DNA of 64,000 bases from Leptasterias polaris (GCA_037783415.1 JAZGTN010000029.1:4111501-4175500), one strand, 5' to 3'; counted from the first letter of the stretch, positions 1 through 12,667 are shown. A program made the numbers and translations. Notes: generated from the letters alone by a model not told the origin.

Positions 1-219
1 TTGAGTATTCACCACTGAATCCTTGCCGGAACTCTTCATCGGGAGGGGATCGTCAGTGCATCAGGAGAGGGATTGGAACTACTACTAATAGGGAGGAACA
101 GTGTACACCAACTATACCGGTAACCGTGGATCGCGTGTGCACAAACTGAACAAAACAGAGATCTCTTAATAAGGCCTGATACGATCGTATCCTTTTTTTA
201 TATAGTAAACTTACTTGTT
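1..219. other. Unassigned left flank
   Basis: I see no gene or repeat family here. The stretch abuts the first AGGTGTTCGG hairpin, preceded by TTGTT, and so probably represents the left flank of the tandem array. Confidence 0.4.
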
Positions 220-403
220 AGGTGTTCGGACAAAAGTCCGAATACCTCTTGTTATTAGGTGTTCGGAGCGGAGCGTAGCTCCGAACACCTCTTGTTATTG
301 TTCGTTTTTTAGGTGTTCGGAGCGGAGCGTAGCTCCGAACACCTCTTGTTATTGTTCGTTTTTTGTTTTTGTTTTAGGTGTTCGGACAAAAGTCCGAAGA
401 CCT
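220..403 (+). repeat. Cluster of four hairpin cassettes at the array 5' end
   Basis: Four hairpins lie at 220-247, 257-290, 311-344 and 376-403. All share the base stem AGGTGTTCGG/CCGAACACCT (with small changes such as CCGAATACCT and CCGAAGACCT). The tips differ: ACAAAAGT in the first and fourth, and a longer tip containing GGAGCGTAGC in the second and third. Each is followed by CTCTTGTTATT and, in three cases, TGTTCGTTTTTT. Confidence 0.85.
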
Positions 404-1576
404 CTTGTTATTGTTCGTTTTTTTTTTTTTACTTCTTCATCTTCTTCTCTTTGCCGCTTGTCCGCTAACAAAAGCACACTTCCCAAGCTCATATAAACTT
501 GAAATTTTTACCATAGTTAGATAACCATTAGGAGACGAAACCGTTTCATTTACGTCATGATGACGTCATCAGGTGTCAAGTTACAAGGTTTTTAAAATTA
601 AAAAATTTAATCTTTGAAAATCCATATCAAATCAAGATGAAGAGACCGTCGGTTACTTTTTGCGGGATTATATAGAGGTAATATGGGTCTTCATTTTTTT
701 TTATTTGCGTGACATGACTTGACCTCTACTTCCGGTCGAAACAGGAAGAAACAGGAAGTGCCTTGTAATTTAAAAGTGGCACACTTTTTGAATTTTTGTT
801 TAACAATGTTATAGTCGAGCAAGAGTCTGGTTTAAAAAAATAAGACAAGTGACGTCATAAAAGTCAAGAGCGCCCTCTAGCGGCAGGTTGAAAACAATTA
901 AAAATACCCTTTTACTAGATGTCTGTGGCGAAGTTTATGATAATCGTTTCAAAATTGGTATACATAATGACCTTCTTGCAGACAACATATGTGTGAATTT
1001 TTAGATTGATGACGTCATCATGTGTCACGTGGTATCGCATTAAAGGTTTACTTTTTGAAGCTGTGTATCTACAAAACCACAAGTTTGACTGAGTTGAAAC
1101 TTGGCATGTTGATAGACAGTTATATTGACTACTTAAAGCTAGAGTGACGACTTGATGACGTCATTATTTTTTTTTTTACAAATTTTAGAAATTTTGACCA
1201 ATTGGTACATATCTTCAGTACAAAGCAAGCTATAGTCAAATTTCATTTTGCATGAGACTTGGAAGGTCCTACAAGGATATAACGTGGAGTGACGTTTTCA
1301 CGACGTCATCGATTTTCATGTTATGTCACCACCAAGGTAGTGTTTTACAAGATCTATATGTACAGAACAACTTTGGTGATCAAATGGAAACTTTGCATGT
1401 ACTCAAGCTGGGATGTGTTACATCCAAAAAGTTTGGTCAAATCTTTAGAACCACCATTCTAAAGACTCTATAGAAGTATACAATATTTAATACACAGACA
1501 TGTTTATAACATTTCTTTGAAATACGAGGTCACACCGAACACCTCTTTTTTGTTTCCAACAAAAAATTATGTCTAG

Positions 1577-2738
1577 TTTTTTTTTTACTTCTTCAGATTC
1601 TTCTTCTTCTCTTCGCCGCTTGTCCGCTAACAAAAGCACACTTCCCAAGCTCATATAAACTTGAAATTTTTACCATAGTTAGATAACCATTAGGAGACGA
1701 AACCGTTTCATTTACGTCATGATGACGTCATCAGGTGTCAAATTACAAGGTTTTTAGAAAAAAATAAATTAATCTTTGAAATTCTGTAACAAATCACATT
1801 TAAGAGACCGGCGGTTGTTTTATGCGGGATCATACTTAGGTCATATAGGTCTTTATTTTTTGTCGTGTGCGTGACCTCACATGACCTCTACTTCCGGTCG
1901 AAACAGGAAGAAACCGGAAGTGCCTTGTAATTTAAAAGTGGCACACTTTTTGAAGTTTTTTTAAACGGTGTTATAGTCGAGCAAGAGTCTGGTTTAAAAA
2001 AATAAGACAAGTGACGTCATAAAAGTCAAGAGCGCCCTCTAGCGGCAGGTTGAAAACAATTAAAAATACACTTTTACTAGATGTCTGTGGCGAAGTTTAT
2101 GATAATCGTTTCAAAATTGGTATACATAATGACCTTCATGCAGACAACATATGTGTGAATTTTTAGATTGATGACGTCATCATGTGTCACGTGGTATCGC
2201 ATTAAAGGTTTACTTTTTGAAGCTGTGTATCTACAAAACCACAAGTTTGACTGAGTTGAAACTTGGCATGTTGATAGACAGTTATATTGACTACTTAAAG
2301 CTAGAGTGACGAATTGATGACGTCATCCAATTTTTTTTTACAAATTTTAGAAATATTGACCAATTGGTACATATCTTCAGTACAAAGCAAGCTATAGTCA
2401 AATTTCATTTTGCATGAGACTTGGAAGGTCCAACAAGGATATAACGTGGAGTGACGTTTTCACGACGTCATCGATTTTCATGTTATGTCACCACCAAGGT
2501 AGTGTTTTACAAGATCTATATGTACAGAACAACTTTGGTGATCAAATGGAAACTTTGCATGTACTCAAGCTGGGATGTGTTACATCCAAAAAGTTTGGTC
2601 AAATCTTTAGAACCACCATTCTAAAGACTCTATAGAAGTACACAATATTTAATACACAGACATGTTTATGACATTTCTTTGAAACACGAGGTCACACCGA
2701 ACACCTCTTTTTTGTTTCCAACAAAAAATTATGTCTAG
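1577..2738 (+). repeat. Representative complete array unit (1162 bp)
   Basis: The unit runs from a poly-T/CTTC-rich start to CTAG. In order it contains a CTTCTTC pyrimidine tract, TACGTCATGATGACGTCA, an ETS-like pair (ACTTCCGG and ACCGGAAGT), a TGACGTCA, the CTCF-like sequence AGCGCCCTCTAGCGGCAGG, another TGACGTCA followed by TCACGTGG, a TGACGTCATC, and a GTGACG...CGACGTCATC pair. The last 330 bp hold a conserved 73-codon frame (2414-2635) that I regard as fortuitous. Sequence after each TGACGTCA is partly similar, suggesting that the unit grew from older sub-repeats of roughly 150-250 bp. Confidence 0.8.
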
Positions 2739-4680
2739 TTTTTTTTTTACTTCTTCAGATTCTTCTTCTTCTCTTCGCCGCTTGTCCGCTAACAAAAGCA
2801 CACTTCCCAAGCTCATATAAACTTGAAATTTCTACCATAGTTAGATAACCAGTAGGAGACGAAACCGTTTCATTTACGTCATGATGACGTCATCAGGTGT
2901 CAAATTACAAGGTTTTTAGAAAAAAATAAATTAATCTTTGAAATTCTGTAACAAATCACACTTAGGAGACCGGCGGTTGTTTTATGCGGTATCATACTTA
3001 GGTCATATAGGTCTTTAGTTTTTGTCGCGTGCGTGACCTCACATGACCTCTACTTCCGGTCGAAATAGGAAGAAACCGGAAGTGCCTTGTAATTTAAAAG
3101 TGGCACACTTTTACAAGTTTTTTTTAACGGTGTTATAGTCGAGCAAGAGTCTGGTTTAAAAAAATAAGACAAGTGACGTCATAAAAGTCAAGAGCGCCCT
3201 CTAGCGGCAGGTTAAAAACAATTAAAAATACACTTTTACTAGATGTCTGTGGTGAAGTTTATGATAATCGTTTCAAAATTGGTATACATAATGACCTTCA
3301 TGCAGACAACATATGTGTGAATTTTTAGATTGATGACGTCATCATGTGTCACGTGGTATCGCATTAAATGTTTACTTTTTGAAGCTGTGTATCTACAAAA
3401 CCACAAGTTTGACTGAGTTGAAACTTGGCATGTTGATAGACAGTGATATTGACTACTTAAAGCTAGAGTGACGACTTGATGACGTCATCATTTTTTTTAA
3501 AACAAATTTTTGAAATTTTGACCAATTGTTACATATCTTCAGTTCAAAGCAAGCTATAATCGAATTTCATTTTGCATGAGACTTGGAAGGTCCTACAAGG
3601 GTATAATGTTGAGTGACGTTTTCAAGACGTCATCGATTTTCATGTTATGTCACCACCAAGGTAGTGTTTTACAAGATCTATATGTACAGAACAACTTTGG
3701 TGATCAAATGGAAACTTTGCATGTACTCATGCTGGGATGTGTTACATCCAAAAAGTTTGGTCAAATCTTTAGAACCACCATTCTAAAGACTCTATAGAAG
3801 TATATCAATATTTAATACACAGACATGTTTATAACATTTCTTTGAAACACGAGGTCACACCGAACACCTCTTTTTTGTTTCCAACAAAAAATTATGTCTA
3901 GTTTTTACTTCTTATTCTTCTTCTTCTCTCCGTCCCTTGTCCGCTAACAAAAGCACACTTCCCAAGCTTATATAAACTTGAAATTTTTACCATATTTAGA
4001 TAACCATTAGGAGACGAAACCGTTTGATTTACGTCATGATGACGTCATCAAGTGTCAAGTTACAAGGTTTTTAAAATTAAAAAATTTAATCTTTGAAAAT
4101 CCATATCAAATCAAGATGAAGAGACCGTCGGTTACTTTTTGCGGGATTATATAGAGGTAATATGGGTCTTCATTTTTTTTTTTGAGTGACATTACTTGAC
4201 CTCTACTTCCGGTCGAAACAGGAAGGAACAGGAAGTGCCTTGTAATTTAAAAGTGGCACACTTTTTGAAGTTTTTTTTAACGGTGTTATAGTCGAGCAAG
4301 AGTCTGGTTTAAAAAAATAAGACAAGTGACGTCATAAAAGTCAAGAGCGCCCTCTAGCGGCAGGTTGAAAACAATTAACAATACACTTTTACTAGATGTC
4401 TGTGGCGAAGTTTATGATAATCGTTTCAAAATTGGTATACATAATGACCTTCTTGCAGACAACATATGTGTGAATTTTTAGATTGATGACGTCATCATGT
4501 GTCACGTGGTATCGCATTAAAGGTTTACTTTTTGAAGCTGTGTATCTACAAAACCACAAGTTTGACTGAGTTGAAACTTGGCATGTTGATAGACAGTTTT
4601 ATTGACTATGTAAATCTAAAGAAACAACATGATGACGTCATTCCTTTTTGTTATACAAATATTTCAAATATTGACCATTT

Positions 4681-5532
4681 ATTACGGGTATTTATTGACC
4701 CGCTGTTAAACCACGGGATACACTCACACTACATGATCTGAACCGGTGGGAAATATCAACCACAAGGTTCAAAGTCCAATAAACAAGCTTGTGGTCTAGT
4801 CTCTGTTCAAGGTTCGCGCAACCTGCTTTTGACAACACGCTTTGTTAGTCTCTAAAACAGCCGTCCATGCAAACCTCGTTAACAAACAAATGCTAGGCTT
4901 TTGAAACTTGAAAGGTAATGAATTTATAAAATATGAAGTGATGACGTCTGCATGACGTCATCAATTTTCAAGTTATATTACCACCAAGGTAGTGTTTTAC
5001 AAGATCTAATACGTACAGAACAACTTTGGCATCAAGCTTAAACTTTGCAAGTCAGTATTTATGCTGGGATGTGTAAACATCAGCGCGGCTTTTACACAGA
5101 GGGCGCTAGATAAAAACTACGGTCACGAGCTAGCTGCTGATGTTTTGTTGCATTCATAGACACAGGAATGGTGGCAACTTCATTTATTATTTTGAATAAC
5201 ATCTTTAGGCTTGTAATCAAGTGGATAATCATTCAAAAATATTGGGTTTTGATTCCAAAGCGACTACCATGAAAATTTGCCGGGATGCAGATCGATGCCC
5301 GTCATACACTTGATTCTTATGTTCTATCATTCTAAACATGTAAGCATTGTTGTGAAAAAAATCGTACACGATTATTTCATATGTGATCATAAAGGGAACC
5401 AGCCGATCATATTAAGAAACATTATACTTCCATCCAATGGCCGTCCAAAAACCAATGTATCCTCCCCTGTCCGGTTTTCGATGTAGTATGCCTTTTTCTT
5501 TGAATTGAAAAAAAAATAAAAATATTCCATAA
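4681..5532 (+). repeat. Diverged array material
   Basis: After 4680 the unit similarity breaks down. 4930-5100 is recognisably a degraded copy of the unit end (GACGTCATCAATTTTC, then ACAAGATCTA). 5130-5460 is similar to 8480-8820 and 11690-12025. No gene is seen. Confidence 0.55.
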
Positions 5533-6469
5533 TCAACTGATGCCCTAATTACCTTCCTTTGTTTATAAGAAATATGCAAACATATATTAAAACGTGATGG
5601 ACATTGAAACTTTCACACCACGCACCGATCTTCGATGACTTCAATAGCGTCCCATTTGTTTTGAGTTTGACCTGTTTTCGATGCAAACAAGAAAGTATGG
5701 TGTCCGGGGGAAGCCATATGTGGAAGAAACATCTGCAGTGACTACAAGTGTTCTGTGAGACTTAGTGTATGACTCTATAGCCAGCAGTTTTCTTCCTTTT
5801 ATTCAACATATTTTTTATTTAATTTTAAAAATAACCATGGTATTTTTCAAAAACTAAAAAAAAAAAATAATAATAACAAATATGTAAATAATTCTTGGCT
5901 TTCAAATCTTATTTTTATTTAGTTTTGTGTCTTTTTATGTTTCTTAACATTTATAATAAAGCATATAAATAAACAGTGATAATCGAATCACAAAGCTGAT
6001 GTTAAAATTTTAATATTAATAACAAAAATGATAGAGTGTTACAAAAAAAAATTATCCAGACTATTAGAAAATGATATAAGGCACGTGGCTTCTTTAAGCC
6101 TCTGTATTTTTCCCCCAGAATGCTCAGCAGAATGTTCAGTCACATGATTTGATCATCGTGAATTGTGAATTGAAAAAGTGTTTGATGAAACTTTTTCGGT
6201 GGGAATTTTTTTTTATGGCCCTGACAGTATGACATAATTATTTTTGTACCTTGCAGAAATGCCTAAAATACCACAACATTTTGCATTTACAAGTGCAACT
6301 AACCAGTGGAGCCTTACATGTTTCTAAGTTTTGGTCAAAGGAGAGGAGACTCTTTGCTTGGCAAGTCAAACCACAAAAATTGTATCTAGGGACTGTTTAC
6401 ATCACGCGCAGAGAGGTAAAAGATTTGCCTCGATTTCAGGGACGCCCTGAATACAGGGCGTCCTACGAT
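5533..6469 (+). mobile_element. Dispersed element X, copy 1
   Basis: About 0.94 kb is homologous, in reverse complement, to 22133-23073. Both copies share ends near TAATTACCTTCC and TCCTACGAT. Near the right end this copy carries a perfect 10-bp inverted repeat (GGACGCCCTG...CAGGGCGTCC, 6440-6463). Short open segments are conserved between copies but none forms an intact gene. The family is not recognised; a DNA transposon or its derivative is likely. Confidence 0.6.
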
Positions 6470-6513
6470 ATCAACTCGCAGAAGCACACCGCCACGTGTA
6501 ATACACTGCGACA

Positions 6514-6903
6514 TTGAAGACATTGAGCAGTCCACGAAGACTGTGTAGTGTATTGCATGCTGGTGTGTGTACAGTTGCACGCCACAGGTATCGTATACTT
6601 ACAACTTATCAATGGCGTACTGACATTATAGATCTGAATTCCGCTCATATTCAGCGTCTAATTGTTCCCCTATTCGCCTCGTTGCTTAATGATCAAAATG
6701 GAATTAAAGACGAAGTTTCGCTGAGATGGCCACCTACTTCAGTGTTTCATATGACTATTAATTTTGTGAGAAAATGCAAGCAGAAAAGGACGAACATTGG
6801 TTATGTTTTGATCACACTCCGAGAAGGAAGGATGTGTCATCGGATCGTGAAGGGTGCTTCAGACCCTGCTAACGGCATGTCTTTCGTTGCTACACGGGAC
6901 TAA
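6514..6903 (+). CDS. Unassigned 129-residue ORF
   Basis: The frame is open for 129 codons just right of element X, and a GGTAAGTTT splice-donor-like sequence follows its stop at 6903. The product has no motif, signal peptide or membrane segment I recognise, and composition is mixed and weakly basic. It could be a chance frame, a degraded transposon exon, or a host exon. There is no second copy in the window to compare. Low confidence. Confidence 0.15.
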   Translation: MKTLSSPRRLCSVLHAGVCTVARHRYRILTTYQWRTDIIDLNSAHIQRLIVPLFASLLNDQNGIKDEVSLRWPPTSVFHMTINFVRKCKQKRTNIGYVLITLREGRMCHRIVKGASDPANGMSFVATRD

Positions 6904-8220
6904 AACGGTAAGTTTTTGTGTGAACATCAATGCTTTTCAAAATGATTCTTTTATTTAATGCACAATTACGTTATAAAGTTTATCCTGTATCATCAAGTGG
7001 TGACGTTGGTGAAATGGTTTTAAAACCAAGGAACGTTTAGTATGAACGTCGAAGAGATAGGATTGGGCAATGGAGGGATTGGTATGATTATTGGCTGTGT
7101 CACTATAGTCAGAAAATGGTCAGACTGATGAATGTTTTTCGTCAACTTTGTATTATGACATAATTATTTGAAAACCCTTCGATAAAGTTTCCCCTAATAA
7201 GGTTTCGTTTATAAGTTGTTCACATCAAAAACAAGATGTGCACCTTCCACTAATTTTTTCTTGCGTAATTTCTTTACTCTGATAGTGATATGTTGTATTG
7301 TTGAGCGCAATATAAATTCAATAAATTATTATTATTATTATTATTATAAAATCATGAAATTTTGTAAGTCTTGAATTTTAGTAAGTCTTGAATGTTATGA
7401 AATTGAGCAGTTTCAGCTTGACTTACATTGCTTTGAGTCATACTTTGTATATAATTGTTTTTTTCATCTTCAGAATATACAACACATCCAGTACCCGAAT
7501 GGTCTCCAGTGAAAGATTTCATAATCATTGTTGTGTTCCATCCCCTAATTCCTTGCCGAGTGTATGATGCACCATCCAGGTAGAAATAGTTATTAACTCA
7601 TTAATAATATTTAATTAGTTAAAATTCACGAGAAGCTAAAACTGCCGTCTTCATGACTTGCCTTTATCTTGCATAATTTTTTTAAACAAGTGTCTTTTCT
7701 TTCAATTTTATAAATTTAACAAACCGTTCTGTATGAAGACAAATGTCTAAAAATCAAGCAAGCTGTTTTACAAAATGCAACCAATAGCTCACACTATGCT
7801 CGACTTATTTTAACGACATCATCAATCAGTATTGAACAATCAAAGTATCATGCACCGATACATGAGAAGCCAAATCACAGTATTTGAAAACCTGTTAAAA
7901 CTTATAAGAATTGTAACTTAATAATGTCAACATGATTTGCACAGTCGGATTTATTAATAAATAAAGAATCAATAGCCTATCCATTGGAAAATAAAAAACT
8001 TCAGTGAGTGGCATACATGATAGTTGTACTTGTTAGTAATTCAAACGCTCGTTTTAAGATGTGCAACCAAGATGAAAGGGAAATTCGAAAAATTAATGTT
8101 GCTCTGTATGAAAGGACATTATTGACCCTCTGCCCTTTCAAATAAACTAAATATTGTACTCTTTTGCTGACAATACGTTTTGTAAGTTCACCTTCGTTTT
8201 TCAATTACAATTTAAAGCAC
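6904..8220. other. Non-genic spacer with a SINE-like tail
   Basis: AT-rich and without a convincing gene. 7300-7346 reads GAGCGCAATATAAATTC followed by a run of ATT triplets, the usual 3' tail of SINEs in this window. The rest shows nothing I can name. Confidence 0.4.
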
Positions 8221-8815
8221 ATAACTAAATACCAATGTATCGATAAGAACTTATCTAACGTCATAAATGACGTCATCAGTTTTCTAATTTGGCTTTAACA
8301 AAAGATGATTATTTTTAATTAGGTTTTATTTTTGTATTGTGTGCGTGACATTACGTTACCTCTACATCCGGTCGAAACAGGAAGTGCCTTGTTATACTTT
8401 AGTTTTTGACCGATTAATATTGTTCTCTTCCTGCAAATAAGACTGAGAAAAGAAGGGAAATACTCAGGTCCAATTCTGTCGATAAATAACGCCTTTTTAA
8501 TTGTTGCATTCGTATACACAGGAAGTGTGGCAGCTATATTTATTATTTTGAATAACATCTTTAGGATTGTAATCAAGTGGATAATCATTCAAAAATATTG
8601 GGTTTTGATTCCAAAGCGACTACCATAAAACTAGCATGCAGATCGATGCCCGCGCCCGTCAAATACTTAATTCTTATTTTCTATCATTCTAAACATGTAA
8701 TCTTTGTTGTGAAAAAATCGTACACGATTATTTCATATGTGATCATTATAAAAACAAGTAAAGGGAACCAGCCGATCATATCAAGAAACATTATACTTCC
8801 ATCCAATGGCTGTCC
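8221..8815 (+). repeat. Array-related segment, variant type
   Basis: Starts with an AAATGACGTCATCAG block and then matches 11513-12025. It includes an ETS-like ACATCCGGTCGAAACAGG and a stretch shared with 5130-5460. It runs directly into the 3' 320 bp of a standard unit (8816-9139), so it is a recombinant or nested junction. Confidence 0.6.
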
Positions 8816-9141
8816 AAAAATCTGGAAGGTCCTACAAGGATATAACGTGGAGTGACGTTTTCACGACGTCATCGATTTTCATGTTATGTCACCACCAAGG
8901 TAGTGTTTTACAAGATCTATATGTACAGAACAACTTTGGTGATCAAATGGAAACTTTGCATGTACTCAAGCTGGGATGTGTTACATCCAAAAAGTTTGGT
9001 CAAATCTTTAGAACCACCATTCTAAAGACTCTATAGAAGTATACAATATTTAATACACAGACATGTTTAAAACATTTCTTTGAAACACGAAGTCACACCG
9101 AACACCTCTTTTTTGTTTCCAACAAAAAATTATGTCTAGTT

Positions 9142-9175
9142 AGGTGTTCGGAGCGGAGCGTAGCTCCGAACACCT
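9142..9175 (+). repeat. Internal hairpin cassette
   Basis: A 34-nt hairpin identical in design to 257-290: a 13-bp perfect stem beginning AGGTGTTCGGAGC. It lies directly after a unit end (CTAGTT) and is followed by CTCTTGTTATTGTTCG and a long poly-T. It marks a unit that has kept its 5' end. Confidence 0.85.
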
Positions 9176-11508
9176 CTTGTTATTGTTCGTTTTTTTTTTT
9201 TTTTTAACTTCTTATTCTTCTTCTTCTCTCCGTCCCTTGTCCGCTAACAAAAGCACACTTCCCAAGCTTATATAAACCTGAAATTTTTACCATAGTTAGA
9301 TAACCATTAGGAGACGAAACCGTTTGTTTTACGTCATGATGACGTCATCAGGTGTCAAGTTACAAGGTTTTTAAAATTAAAAAATTTAATCTTTGAAAAT
9401 CCATATCAAATCAAGATGAAGAGACCGTCGGTTACTTTTTGCGGGATTATATAGAGGTAATATGGGTCTTCATTTTGTTTTTTTTGCGTGACATGACTTG
9501 ACCTCTACTTCCGGTCGAAACAGGAAGAAACAGGAAGTGCCTTGTAATTTAAAAGTGGCACACTTTTTGAATTTTTTTTAAACAATGTTATAGTCGAGCA
9601 AGAGTCTAGTTTAAAAAAATAAGACAAGTGACGTCATAAAAGTCAAGAGCGCCCTCTAGCGGCAGGTTGAAAACAATTAAAAATACCCTTTTACTAGATG
9701 TCTGTGGCGAAGTTTATGATAATCGTTTCAAAATTGGTATACATAATGACCTTCATGCAGACAACATATGTGTGAATTTTTAGATTGATGACGTCATTAT
9801 GTGTCACGTGGTATCGCATTAAAGGTTTACTTTTTGAAGCTGTGTATCTACAAAACCAAAGGTTTGACTGAGTTGAAACTTGGCATGTTGATAGACAGTT
9901 ATATTGACTACTTAAAGCTAGAGTGACGACTTGATGACGTCATTACATTTTTTTTACAAATTTTAGAAATTTTGACCAATTGGTACATATCTTCAGTACA
10001 AAGCAAGCTATAGTCAAATTTCATTTTGCATGAGACTTGGAAGGTCCTACAAGGATATAACGTGGAGTGACGTTTTCACGACGTCATCGATTTTCATGTT
10101 ATGTCACCACCAAGGTAGTGTTTTACAAGATCTATATGTACAGAACAACTTTGGTGATCAAATGGAAACTTTGCATGTACTCAAGCTGGGATGTGTTACA
10201 TCCAAAAAGTTTGGTCAAATCTTTAGAACCACCATTCTAAAGACTCTATAGAAGTATACAATATTTAATACACAGACATGTTTATAACATTTCTTTGAAA
10301 TACGAGGTCACACCGAACACCTCTTTTTTGTTTCCAACAAAAAATTATGTCTAGTTTTACTTCTTATTCTTCTTCTTCTCTCCGTCCCTTGTCCGCTAAC
10401 AAAAGCACACTTCCCAAGCTTATATAAACTTGAAATTTTTACCATAGTTAGATAACTATTAGGAGACGAAACCGTTTGATTTACGTCATGATGACGTCAT
10501 CAGGTGTCAAATTACAAGGTTTTTAGAAAAAAATTATTTAATCTTTGAAATTCTGTAACAAATCACACTTAAGAGACCGGCGGTTGTTTTATGCGGGATC
10601 ATACTTAGGTCATATAGGTCTTTATTTTTTGTCGTGTGCGTGACCTCACATGACCTCTACTTCCGGTCGAAACAGGAAGAAACAGGAAGTGCCTTGTAAT
10701 TTAAAAGTGGCACACTTTTTGAAGTTTTTTTTAACGGTGTTATAGTCGAGCAAGAGTCTGGTTTAAAAAAATAAGACAAGTGACGTCATAAAAGTCAAGA
10801 GCGCCCTCTAGCGGCAGGTTAAAAACAATTAAAAAAACACTTTTACTAGATGTCTGTGGTGAAGTTTATGATAATCGTTTCAAAATTGGTATACATAATG
10901 ACCTTCATACAGACAACATATGTGTGAATTTTTAGATTGATGACGTCATCATGTATCACGTGGTATCGCATTAAAGGTTTACTTTTTGAAGCTGTGTATC
11001 TACAAAACCACAAGTTTGACTGAGTTGAAACTTGGCATGTTGATAGACAGTGATATTGACTACTTAAAGCTAGAGTGACGACTTGATGACGTCATCGATT
11101 TTTTTTATACAAATTATTGAAATTTTAGCCAATTGTTACATATCTTCAGTTCAAAGCAAGCTATAATCGAATTTCATTTTGCATGAGACTTGGAAGGTCC
11201 TACAAGGATATAATGTTGAGTGACGTTTTCACGACGTCATCGATTTTCATGTTATGTCACCACCAAGGTAGTGTTTTACAAGATCTATATGTACAGAACA
11301 ACTTTGGTGATCAAATGGAAACTTTGCATGTACTCATGCTGGGATGTGTTACATCCAAAAAGTTTGGTCAAATCTTTAGAACCACCATTCTAAAGACTCT
11401 ATAGAAGTATATCAAAATTTAATACACAGACATGTTTATAAAATTTCTTTGAAACACGAGGTCACACCGAACACCTCTTTTTTGTTTCCAACAAAAAATT
11501 ATGTCTAG

Positions 11509-12667
11509 TTTAGGTCTTATTTTTGTATTGTGTGTGTGACATTACGTTACCTCTACTTCCGGTCGAAACAGGAAGTGCCTTGTTATACTTCAGTTTTTGA
11601 CCGATTAATATTGTTCTCTCCCGTGCAAATAAGACTGAGAAAAGAAGGGAAATACTCAGGTCCAATTTTGTCGATAAATAACGACTTTTTAATTGTTGCA
11701 TTCGTATACACAGGAAGTGTGGCAGCTTTATTTATTATTTTGAATAACATCTTTAGGATTGTAATCAAGTGGATAATCATTCAAAAATAATGGGTTTTGA
11801 TTCCAAAGCGACTACCATGGAAACTAGCATGCAGATCGATGCCCGCGCCCGTCAAACACTTGATTCTTATGTTCTATCATTCTAAACATGTAAGCATTGT
11901 TGTGAAAAAAAATCGTACACGATTATTTCATAATTGTTATGTGATCATTATAAAAACAAGTAAAGGGAACCAGCCGATCATATCAAGAAACATTATACTT
12001 CCATCCAATGGCCGTCCAAACACCAATTAAGTAAATAAACTCGCAATTCAAAAGTCAACTCTAGCGGGCGCTACAAACATTTTGGGATTAGTGGATTAAT
12101 GTAAACTCGGGACATAGTGAGGTCATTGTGCTGCTTCAGTTCTATGCGTGATAGGAGTAGGTACTTCAGTATGTAATACATAAAGTCCAAATTGCACGGA
12201 AAAAGTTATGACTTTATTGGGTTTAAACAATGGAAGGAAGAAACTCTTGTGAAAGTAGTTGTGGAATAATTTGTTTCTAAATAGACTCATTCACTACCTT
12301 TTGATAAAAACTTATCGTACAAATTTCTAACAGAGTCATGTTTACCAGTTTTTTCAATTAAATTTGAGCCACTGCTAGTTCTTACAAGATTTATAAGTAC
12401 AGAACGACTTTGGTAATCAAGCTGAAACTTTGCATGTATCTAAGTTGGGATATGTTACATCCAAAACATTTGTTCACACCACGATGACGTCATCGAGTGT
12501 GACATGACGTCACCTTAAAGGTGCAGGTTCAAGATCTATATACTGAGTAGTATGCTTGGTCAAGCTGAAATGTAGCTTACATGTATTCAAACTGGGATGT
12601 GTTACTACCAAATTGAACGTCATTCCGAACACCTTCTTTTTGTTATACAACAAAAAGTTAAGTCTAG
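11509..12667 (+). repeat. Heterologous array segment of one unit length
   Basis: This 1159-bp segment lies exactly between two CTAG unit ends but differs from standard units over most of its length. It begins in the ETS-like region, contains the 11513-12025 block shared with 8320-8820, and a diverged end (TGATGACGTCATCGAGTG at 12483). It ends with its own 3' structure: CCGAACACC, hairpin, TTAAGTCTAG. Confidence 0.6.

Noticed and set aside
1252..1473. Recurrent 73-codon ORF in each array unit (also 2414, 3576, 8806, 10030, 11183, 13511)
   Set aside because: Conserved only because the units are nearly identical. No domain, no start context selection, and the DNA is explained by regulatory-type palindromes. 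The 61-kb relative does not keep the frame.
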